Positions 1 to 5,731 of a stretch of DNA of 8,644 nucleotides are shown one piece after another. Numbering within the stretch: the stretch's first letter is position 1; each line of letters opens with the position of its first letter. The notes below the pieces were generated by a model. It was given only the letters and a program-made list of their open reading frames with translations. It searched no databases and was not told where the DNA came from. The stretch is from an uncultured Gemella sp. (GTDB lineage Bacteria > Bacillota > Bacilli > Staphylococcales > Gemellaceae): the NCBI GenBank assembly GCA_947254465.1, contig CAMYEU010000064.1, forward strand, positions 1-8,644, in the 5' to 3' direction. Made by a program: the position numbers and the translations under genes.

Positions 1-116
1 CACCAAGATACTCTATAATCATTTCCCTCATAATATCCATCTTTTTTATTCTTTACTCCTATAACCTTTGCTATTGACATTGCAACGCTTGGTTTTTCTG
101 CTATAACTAATTTCAT
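1..116 (-). CDS. topB: DNA topoisomerase III (TopB-type), N-terminal fragment
   Basis: Only the first 38 codons lie in the window; the gene continues past the left edge. The start reads MKLVIAEKPSVAMSIAKVIG and ends ...GNDYRVSW. This is the opening of the TOPRIM domain of type IA topoisomerase III, where the invariant E of IAEKPS is an acidic catalytic or metal-binding residue. The family nicks and passes single DNA strands to relax or decatenate DNA. A topB gene downstream of the DUF4366 gene is normal in Tn1549/CTn4-type conjugative elements, where it is thought to help DNA processing during transfer or replication. The ATG at 116-114 is preceded by a strong Shine-Dalgarno AAGGAGG (128-122) at 5-base spacing, which fixes the start. 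A terminator-like hairpin lies immediately upstream. Family assignment is firm from the N-terminal motif; whether the gene is complete cannot be judged. Confidence 0.9.
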   Translation of the reverse strand, partial: MKLVIAEKPSVAMSIAKVIGVKNKKDGYYEGNDYRVSW

Positions 117-121
117 TTTTT

Positions 122-128
122 CCTCCTT
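122..128 (-). promoter_or_regulatory. Ribosome binding site of topB
   Basis: AAGGAGG on the minus strand, 5 bases before the topB ATG. It begins only about 10 bases after the T-run of the upstream hairpin. There is therefore no room for a separate promoter between that hairpin and the gene. Confidence 0.85.
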
Positions 129-138
129 AATTTTTTAT

Positions 139-169
139 AAAAAAAGAGCGAAAGATTTCTCCTTCGCTC
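139..169 (-). terminator. Rho-independent terminator or attenuator upstream of topB
   Basis: On the minus strand GAGCGAA (169-163) pairs perfectly with TTCGCTC (152-146). One further G-C pair (162/154) is possible with a single bulged base. The stem is followed directly by seven T (145-139). The T-run exists only on the minus strand, so the signal acts on transcripts going toward topB. It could end the virB4-to-DUF4366 transcript, or act as a leaky or regulated attenuator for topB, because the topB Shine-Dalgarno begins about 10 bases after the T-run. The loop contains an AAGGAG-like stretch. The hairpin is seen directly; its function is inferred. Confidence 0.75.
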
Positions 170-270
170 GCAATTTATCATAGCCTTTACTACATCACTT
201 ATTTATTTTTTATTAACAAACTATTATCTTCTCTTAGTTTCACAAATTATTTTAGATTTTAATATAAATT

Positions 271-447
271 TTAAGAACCGTATACTTTTCTATCGTAGAT
301 TCTTCTTGTTATACGATAGTTGAGTTTCATATCTGAATGTTTCTATATTTTTATAATTTTTATTCCATTATTTAACACTTCTTCAAATGTTATATCCTTC
401 GCATATATGTTTTTCTCGAATAAACTTCCCATCTTTTCAAAAAATTC
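271..447 (-). pseudogene. Possible remnant of a small gene, interrupted by an in-frame TAG
   Basis: The frame that encodes the DUF4366 protein ends in three consecutive stops (TAA TAA TGA, 456-448). It then stays open as EFFEK-MGSLFEKN...GIKIIKI to a TAG at 345-343, and continues in the same frame as KHSDMKLNYRITRRIYDRKVYGS to a TAA at 273-271. The segment from the ATG at 432 would be a 29-residue peptide, and the one from the ATG at 330 a 19-residue peptide. Neither has a good Shine-Dalgarno. The residue pattern (mixed hydrophobic and charged, DITFEEVLNNGIKIIKI) looks more protein-like than typical AT-rich spacer. A decayed gene broken by one nonsense mutation is a reasonable reading. Chance open frames, or two tiny leader peptides, are alternatives. 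I do not recognise the family. Confidence 0.3.
290..319. repeat. Perfect 8-bp inverted repeat with 14-base loop
   Basis: CTATCGTA (290-297) and TACGATAG (312-319) are exact reverse complements separated by 14 bases. Neither strand has a T-run after the stem, so it is not a standard terminator. It could be an operator-type dyad for a dimeric regulator or an RNA hairpin in the leader upstream of topB. It lies inside the possible 19-residue frame described for this region. Confidence 0.6.
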
Positions 448-453
448 TCATTA

Positions 454-1350
454 TTAAAAATCATCTTCTTCTGGAATAATTTCTGTATCTTCTATACTTT
501 CTTTTTCATCATTTTCTCTATCATATTCATAATCGTCTTCTAATTCGTCATAATCTTCATCATCTTCAACAGTATCCTCTTCTCTCTTTTTATAAACCTT
601 GAAGTAATATCCTGCACCTATTCCCATTAGCATTATAAGAACTATAAAAATATATAATCCTACGCCTGACTTCTTTTCTTTTTCTTTTTCTTTTTGTGGT
701 TCTTTCTTTTTGATAGGCTCTTCTTTTCTAACTACTTTTTCTTCTTTTGATTTAGTATCACTTTCTCCTTCGATCATATTTAAAAGGTCTTGCTCACCAA
801 CTTCTGTTAATAGTTGAACATTTTCTTGGTTTTGTGAATGATCTATAATAAGATGCATTGTCTTGCCTGATTTAGTCTGAAAGGTCAAAAATTGTCTAAC
901 GTCTACAGGATTTTCTTCGCCTTCTTTTCTTACTTCATTATCTCCAACTTTAGGAGTTAGATCTTCTCCACTTTCATCTACATTTTCTAATACTGTCCCT
1001 CTTGCTTTATTCTCCTTTGTTGCTAAAGAATTAATCGCTTTTGTATTCCCTCCTTTTACAGGCTTTACTGGTTGACACAAATTAATAGATCTTTCTTTTT
1101 GTTCACTTTTTACATTTTTACTATCTGGTATTTTAGGTACTTCTTGATAGGGTATTTTTTGTTTTTCATCAGAAGGATTGTATACATCTTCATCAAATAA
1201 ATTTTCTAACTCTTTATTATTTTCTGGAGTATATATATTATTTAGTTGACTCGTTATTTCACTTTCATTACTTTTTGCCATGGATATACTTGGTATTATT
1301 GTAAACATAAAGAGTAACGCTAAGGCTACTTTTATTCCTCTTTTCTTCAT
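454..1350 (-). CDS. DUF4366 / CD1107-family conjugative element membrane protein
   Basis: A 298-residue single-pass membrane protein. It has an N-terminal signal peptide (about 1-25, basic MKKRGIK, then a hydrophobic core ending SISMA), so the mature N-terminus is outside. A Lys/Glu/Pro-rich linker follows. The DUF4366 core lies at about 147-193 and includes VRQFLTFQTKSGKTMHLIID. A second charged linker (about 198-227) leads to a transmembrane helix at about 229-250. The cytoplasmic tail (257-298) is extremely acidic, with 26 Asp/Glu in 42 residues. The family occurs beside NlpC/P60, DUF4315 and TopB proteins in Tn1549/CTn4-type elements and is presumed to be part of the mating apparatus; its biochemical role is not established. 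The ATG is 14 bases after the upstream stop, with AAGGAG (1362-1357) at 6-base spacing. Three consecutive stops close the frame. Family call is firm; function is inferred from context. Confidence 0.88.
   Translation of the reverse strand: MKKRGIKVALALLFMFTIIPSISMAKSNESEITSQLNNIYTPENNKELENLFDEDVYNPSDEKQKIPYQEVPKIPDSKNVKSEQKERSINLCQPVKPVKGGNTKAINSLATKENKARGTVLENVDESGEDLTPKVGDNEVRKEGEENPVDVRQFLTFQTKSGKTMHLIIDHSQNQENVQLLTEVGEQDLLNMIEGESDTKSKEEKVVRKEEPIKKKEPQKEKEKEKKSGVGLYIFIVLIMLMGIGAGYYFKVYKKREEDTVEDDEDYDELEDDYEYDRENDEKESIEDTEIIPEEDDF
678..695. repeat. Three tandem CTTTTT hexamers inside the DUF4366 gene
   Basis: Three exact copies of CTTTTT (AAAAAG on the coding strand) encode alternating Lys-Glu in the linker just before the transmembrane helix. 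Gain or loss of a unit would change linker length by two residues without a frameshift. Confidence 0.7.
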
Positions 1351-1364
1351 CTTTAGCTCCTTTT

Positions 1365-2921
1365 TTATTTTATATTTTTAAATACATATACTGCTTTTTT
1401 GTTATTATCCCATTCAATACTTTGATCTTTTCCGTCTTTTATATCTCCACAAGTTGCATTAAAAGCTTTTGCAATATTTGAAATAGAAGCATGAACTCTT
1501 CCATTTATAATTACTGGCTTAGTATCAGAATGATAAATATTTCCGTCACTATCTTTCATGACTCCTGTGTCTATATTTAATCTCAATGTTTTCTTTGGAA
1601 GAACGATATTTTCTTTATTGGAAAATATAGCTTCTCTTTTGTTGTCATCATATTCAACGTTAAATCCTAAAGTATAGGCTGTATATCTTATAGGTAACAT
1701 AATATGATCATCTTGAATGTATGCCTTAACATCCATATACACAGTAGTTTTCTTCCCATCTTTTATGATATTATAGTAATCTTTTCCTACTTGAAACACG
1801 CTAAATTCATCACTCTTACTACATGGCTTTATATTATCCTCTCTTTTACTAATAACTTCTTTAGTATCTACTACTTCTTTGTTAGTAATCTTTTCTTCTA
1901 CATCTTTATCATGTTTTGTTTCTATTTCTGCTTGTTTCTTTTTAAGATTTTCTAGAATTTTTTCAAGCTTTTCCTTATCATTTATAGCTTTTTCCCCTGT
2001 TTTGTTTTTCTTTAGGTCTTTCTCTAGTTCACTGATTCTTTTATTACATTCTTCTATTTTTTTGTCTAAGTCATTTTGGAGATTTTCAAACTCTTTTGTT
2101 TGTTGTTCTATTTTATCTTCCAAGCTTTTTATATGTTCTTGTAATTCTTTTTTATCTTTTTCTGATTTAGATCTTAATTCAGTTAATTCTTCTTCAAGAG
2201 ATTTTACTTTCTCACAAGAATTTTCTTTATCTTCTTTTACCTTATCTACTTGATCTTTTAATTTTTCTAATCTTTCTTCTTTTGACTTTAAAGTATCTTC
2301 TATTTCCCTTATTTTCTCCTCTTTTAATTCTATATTTTGATCCTTTTCTTTAATCTCTTTTTCTAATTGACCAATCTTTTCTCTTATTTCTTTAAAACTT
2401 TCTTCATTAACTTCTGCCCTTTCACCTTTTGCTTCTAATTCCCATTTTGCAGAAGATAATTCTTCTTTTAATTTTTCACTTTCTTCTTGAAGTTTCTTTA
2501 CTTCATCTCTTAGCTGTTCTAGTTCAGCTATTTGCTTTTTGTCTTTACTTTCTAGAGCACATATTTTTTCTTCTAGACCTTTAATTACTCTTTCTTTTTC
2601 TAATAATTGATCTTCTAGGCATTTCTTATATTCTAAAAAATTATCTTCCTTATTTTTATATGAATCTAATTTCTCTTGAAGCTTTTTTATTTGCTCTTTA
2701 TTTATCTCTTTATCTTTATTTAAGTTTTTAATTTTCTCTTGTAAGTCTGTAATTTCTTTTTCTAGATTTTCTACATTGCTACATACCATTTCAGCTTCAA
2801 TTTTATTTGTGTTTTGTAAACTTTTTTCTGAACTAGCATATATATGACTCATAGGCGATATATTTATAACACTTGCTAGTATCATTCCAATCGCTAAAAC
2901 TCTATTTCCTATTCTTTTCAT
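1365..2921 (-). CDS. Secreted coiled-coil protein with copper-amine-oxidase-N-like C-terminal domain
   Basis: This 518-residue protein has a signal peptide (about 1-30; basic MKRIGNR, hydrophobic core, likely cleavage after YAS). A very long Lys/Glu/Leu coiled coil follows at about 48-346, then a linker to about 372. The C-terminal domain (about 374-516) matches the copper amine oxidase N-terminal/stalk type. Its hallmark is IMLPIRYTAYTLGFNVEYDD followed by a strand AIF, with a second half built around VIINGRVHASISNIAKAF. In Firmicutes this domain is a common wall-associated module and does not imply oxidase activity. No LPXTG motif or C-terminal membrane helix is present. Seven cysteines occur in the protein, four within the coiled coil (101, 121, 236, 292). 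The ATG overlaps the DUF4315 stop by one base (TAATG), with AAGGAGA (2937-2931) 9 bases away, so translation is probably coupled. A structural rod or adhesin-like part of the mating apparatus is the best inference. Domain calls are firm; the role is uncertain. Confidence 0.85.
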   Translation of the reverse strand: MKRIGNRVLAIGMILASVINISPMSHIYASSEKSLQNTNKIEAEMVCSNVENLEKEITDLQEKIKNLNKDKEINKEQIKKLQEKLDSYKNKEDNFLEYKKCLEDQLLEKERVIKGLEEKICALESKDKKQIAELEQLRDEVKKLQEESEKLKEELSSAKWELEAKGERAEVNEESFKEIREKIGQLEKEIKEKDQNIELKEEKIREIEDTLKSKEERLEKLKDQVDKVKEDKENSCEKVKSLEEELTELRSKSEKDKKELQEHIKSLEDKIEQQTKEFENLQNDLDKKIEECNKRISELEKDLKKNKTGEKAINDKEKLEKILENLKKKQAEIETKHDKDVEEKITNKEVVDTKEVISKREDNIKPCSKSDEFSVFQVGKDYYNIIKDGKKTTVYMDVKAYIQDDHIMLPIRYTAYTLGFNVEYDDNKREAIFSNKENIVLPKKTLRLNIDTGVMKDSDGNIYHSDTKPVIINGRVHASISNIAKAFNATCGDIKDGKDQSIEWDNNKKAVYVFKNIK

Positions 2922-3166
2922 TACTTTTCTTCTCCTTCATTAATTTGACTTATACTTTTTTCTTTTCTTTCTTCTTCCTTATTTTTTCTTACTATATATA
3001 AAAATTCATCAAGGGATATTTTTTTGCTACGAAACTCTTTGATAACTTCCATATTCTCTAATTCTTCTTGTTCTTCTTCTAAGATTTGAAGTTCCAACTC
3101 AATATCTTCTTTTTTCTTTACTAACTTTTTTTGTTTTTCTATATTTTTGATTAGTTTTTTATTCAT
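2921..3166 (-). CDS. DUF4315 family small conjugative element protein
   Basis: An 81-residue, highly charged, soluble protein. Residues about 1-40 form an amphipathic helix rich in Lys and Glu (MNKKLIKNIEKQKKLVKKKE, then EEEQEELENMEV). The second part, IKEFRSKKISLDEFLYIVRK, matches the usual DUF4315 layout: an N-terminal coiled coil followed by a short helical motif. It has no signal peptide or membrane segment, so it is cytoplasmic. The family is found almost only in Tn1549/CTn4-type elements between the NlpC/P60 gene and the DUF4366 gene. Its molecular function is unknown. The ATG lies 15 bases after the upstream stop, with a Shine-Dalgarno AAAGGTGAT at 3180-3172. Its own stop overlaps the start of the coiled-coil gene by one base. 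In the usual arrangement DUF4366 would follow directly, so the coiled-coil gene appears inserted here. Confidence 0.88.
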   Translation of the reverse strand: MNKKLIKNIEKQKKLVKKKEDIELELQILEEEQEELENMEVIKEFRSKKISLDEFLYIVRKNKEEERKEKSISQINEGEEK

Positions 3167-3181
3167 TTTTTATCACCTTTT

Positions 3182-5722
3182 CTATCTTGGTCTGCCAAAG
3201 GCATAAAAGTGTTCTTTCCAATATCTTGTATTAATATTTGCATATTGAATAGGATCTCCTGCATGAATCATCATTCCATTGCCTGCATATATTCCTACGT
3301 GAGATATTGGTGTTCCAGAATTATATGTTCCTTTGAAGAAAATTATATCTCCAGGCTTTGCTTGACTAGGCGATACAGGATTACAATAATCAGTATATAT
3401 TCTCCAAGCTGTTGTTCTTGGCATATTCTTTACTCCTGATTTTGTAAATGACCAACATACAAATCCTGAACAGTCAAAATTCCTTGGTCCACTAGCTCCA
3501 AAAACATATCTTTTTCCTATATGTTTTTCAGCTTCTCCAAATAATCTCCTTACTGCTACATCATCAAACTCTATACCGGGATTTCCAAAATTTGGATTAT
3601 CTACTATATCCCCTAAATCTCCATAACCAGAGCCAAAATAATCTCCCATATTTCCTTGATTTTCTAATAATGATAAGTAGTGAGCCATATTAGTTTCATA
3701 ATTTGCAAACTCTTCTTTTGCAATTTTATAAATACTTTTCTTGGTAATGGTAAGAGTCAATATTTTATAGGTGTATGGATTTCCATCTTTATCATATTTA
3801 GTAATAGTTTTTGATGTATACTCTTTTTTGTACATCTGATTAAAGAGTTTTTTTAGCTCCTTTTTTATTTCATCAGTCGACTTAATTTCTCCATATCTTG
3901 CTGTTAAATAACTAAATAGCTCGTGAACATCATGACCTACTGGATCTCCTTTTATATGATATTCATCGTAGTTTGGATAATTTTCTTCAATGCTATCTAT
4001 CTCATCTTGCAAAGCATATTCATAACTTGAAAATTCATTATTTACATCACTTAGCACTTCTTTTTTTGATAAGTAACTTGTAGCCATAACATTACTTGTA
4101 ATACCTGAAGTAATACTTCCAATATTACTTATTTCTTTAAACAGCATGAAAAAAAGTCCTAAAATGCAAAGGACAATAAAAATATTTTTATATCCCTTAT
4201 TTTTTAGAACTTCTGCTGTCTTTTTACTCATATTTGTAATAGACTTTTTTATTCTATTTTTTAAGCTTACTTCTTGTTTTTTTCTGAAATCTTTCTGAAA
4301 TTTTTTCTTCATAAAAAATCGATTCAATTTATTGGTATTTTGATAGACTCTAGATTTTTTTAATTCTTCAAAATCTTTTTCAAATAATAATCTACTTTCT
4401 TTTTTATGAATTTTATTATCTAATTTCTCTAATTTTCTTTTAGTTTTTAAAGCTTTTTTTCTACGATTACGTCTAATATTTTTTCCAATAAGCTCTGTAC
4501 TTCTGCTTACTTTATATGATACATCTATTCCTGCATTATCTTCTTTTCCGCTATAAAGATAGTTTGATGCCATTGCACTTGCAAGAATTAAAGGATTTTC
4601 TAATCCTCCTTTTTTTGCTTTTTTATTATCTTTAACTAAGTCTTTTTCTTTTTTTGCTTTTTTCGAGTGTAATTTTGAGATCTTTTCTTCATTTTTTTGA
4701 AGCTTATCTTCTTCCTTCAATTTATCTTCTTTAAACTTATTTTGTCCTTCTTTTACATTCGAACTTTCCTTTTTTGTTCTTGTATATTTTTCATTTAGAT
4801 TAAAATTAGCTCTTTTACCTTCTTTTTTGTTATTATCTATAATTTTATTTTTATTATTTAGATCTACAGAGCATTTTTCCTTTAAGTTCTTACCAGTCTT
4901 TAGTTTCTGATAATTCTTATTATCCATTTCACTTTCTGTTAAGTATAAACTTTTTGCCCTAAACTTCTTACCTTTATAATCCCTTACATTAGATCTTTCT
5001 ATTTTTGTTGAAATGGACTTATCTTGAAATGAATTTTCTTGTTTGTCACTTTGATACTGCTCTTTATTCTTTCTAAAGTCATTTAGAAATCTTTTATTTC
5101 TATACTTTGAAAAATACTTTTCATCATCACTAGTATCTCTATAAGAAATATTACTATCTCTAAAGTCCATATCATAACGATCTATTACTCCATCATTATC
5201 TAAATCTTTAGACAATGGGTCATAAACTTCTAACTTATCTTTATTCTTTATTCCATTCTTAGATATATGATTAGAACTCTTCTTGAAATTACTTATCCTA
5301 TTTTCATATACTCTATCATTTTCTTTCTTGATTCTTTCTTCTCTAATTTTATCTTCTACTTCATTATCTTGTTTCAAGTTATCAAGTATTTTATATTTTT
5401 CTCTATATACTTTCTCCTGTCTTTTTCTTTGTATTTTTTCCTTATCTGATTTTTCATTAATATTAGGTATATATTTATTATCTAGTTCTTGAAAGTGGCT
5501 AGAAGTTTTCTTTATATTATCATAATTCTCAACTTCAGAAACTTGTCTGTAGCTATCTTTTTCATTCATAAAAGTGCTATTTTCTCTTTCAGAATTTTTG
5601 TTTAATAAAATGGGTGAATCTTTTTTATTTTTTATAGTGTTGCTACTTATATTTTTCTTTTCTAATATAAGCTTACTTTTTGGTACATCTCTAGGATTTA
5701 TTTTGCCCTTTTCTTTTTTCAT
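3182..5722 (-). CDS. CD1108-family NlpC/P60 peptidoglycan hydrolase, membrane-anchored
   Basis: An 846-residue protein that should cleave peptidoglycan stem peptides to let the transfer channel through the wall. Residues 1-510 are very Lys-rich, low in complexity and predicted cytoplasmic. They include a calcium-loop-like motif DLDNDGVIDRYD (173-184) and a basic helical stretch (about 415-490). A single transmembrane helix lies at about 513-528, with basic residues before it, giving an N-in/C-out topology. The extracellular part has a helical region (about 545-690), a Gly/Asp-rich linker and a C-terminal NlpC/P60 domain (about 722-846). That domain carries the catalytic Cys751 in DCSG, His808 in SHVGIY and His820 in MIHAGD, so it looks active. 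The start is fixed by AGGAGG (5733-5728) 5 bases before the ATG; this site overlaps the methyltransferase stop. The TAG stop is 15 bases before the DUF4315 gene. The family is typical of Tn1549/CTn4-type transfer modules downstream of virB4. The wall-opening role is known for related conjugative hydrolases and inferred here. Confidence 0.92.
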   Translation of the reverse strand: MKKEKGKINPRDVPKSKLILEKKNISSNTIKNKKDSPILLNKNSERENSTFMNEKDSYRQVSEVENYDNIKKTSSHFQELDNKYIPNINEKSDKEKIQRKRQEKVYREKYKILDNLKQDNEVEDKIREERIKKENDRVYENRISNFKKSSNHISKNGIKNKDKLEVYDPLSKDLDNDGVIDRYDMDFRDSNISYRDTSDDEKYFSKYRNKRFLNDFRKNKEQYQSDKQENSFQDKSISTKIERSNVRDYKGKKFRAKSLYLTESEMDNKNYQKLKTGKNLKEKCSVDLNNKNKIIDNNKKEGKRANFNLNEKYTRTKKESSNVKEGQNKFKEDKLKEEDKLQKNEEKISKLHSKKAKKEKDLVKDNKKAKKGGLENPLILASAMASNYLYSGKEDNAGIDVSYKVSRSTELIGKNIRRNRRKKALKTKRKLEKLDNKIHKKESRLLFEKDFEELKKSRVYQNTNKLNRFFMKKKFQKDFRKKQEVSLKNRIKKSITNMSKKTAEVLKNKGYKNIFIVLCILGLFFMLFKEISNIGSITSGITSNVMATSYLSKKEVLSDVNNEFSSYEYALQDEIDSIEENYPNYDEYHIKGDPVGHDVHELFSYLTARYGEIKSTDEIKKELKKLFNQMYKKEYTSKTITKYDKDGNPYTYKILTLTITKKSIYKIAKEEFANYETNMAHYLSLLENQGNMGDYFGSGYGDLGDIVDNPNFGNPGIEFDDVAVRRLFGEAEKHIGKRYVFGASGPRNFDCSGFVCWSFTKSGVKNMPRTTAWRIYTDYCNPVSPSQAKPGDIIFFKGTYNSGTPISHVGIYAGNGMMIHAGDPIQYANINTRYWKEHFYAFGRPR

Positions 5723-5731
5723 AAACGCCTC

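Larger units (their letters stand above)
117..453. other. Intergenic region between the DUF4366 gene and topB
   Basis: This is the only non-coding gap of any size in the window. It is very AT-rich. It holds, in transcription order, a possible decayed small reading frame (447-271), an 8-bp dyad with a 14-base loop (319-290), about 100 bases of AT-rich sequence (270-170) and the hairpin with T-run (169-139). A TATGAT hexamer sits at 182-177 on the minus strand and could be a -10 element. No convincing -35 lies 16-18 bases upstream of it, so no promoter is called. I see no tRNA, rRNA, CRISPR or known riboswitch architecture here. Confidence 0.6.

Noticed and set aside
177..182. TATGAT as the -10 of a topB promoter
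   Set aside because: No -35-like hexamer lies at the right distance in this AT-rich stretch, and a transcript starting here would begin at the terminator stem. It is mentioned only as a possibility.
290..319. The inverted repeat as an origin of transfer
   Set aside because: No relaxase gene, nick-site-like motif or flanking arm structure is present; a dyad alone does not support oriT.
1587..1601. LPKKT in the coiled-coil protein as a sortase anchor
   Set aside because: It lacks the T-G of LPXTG, lies within the folded stalk domain about 75 residues from the end, and has no hydrophobic and basic tail after it.
1704..2253. Two plus-strand open frames rich in Phe, Ser and Leu
   Set aside because: They lie opposite the coiled-coil gene. 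Their composition is the antisense of Lys/Glu-rich codons, and no ribosome binding or family match is visible.
3209..3439. Plus-strand open frame of 76 codons
   Set aside because: It is antisense to the conserved NlpC/P60 catalytic domain, which is clearly the real coding sequence.
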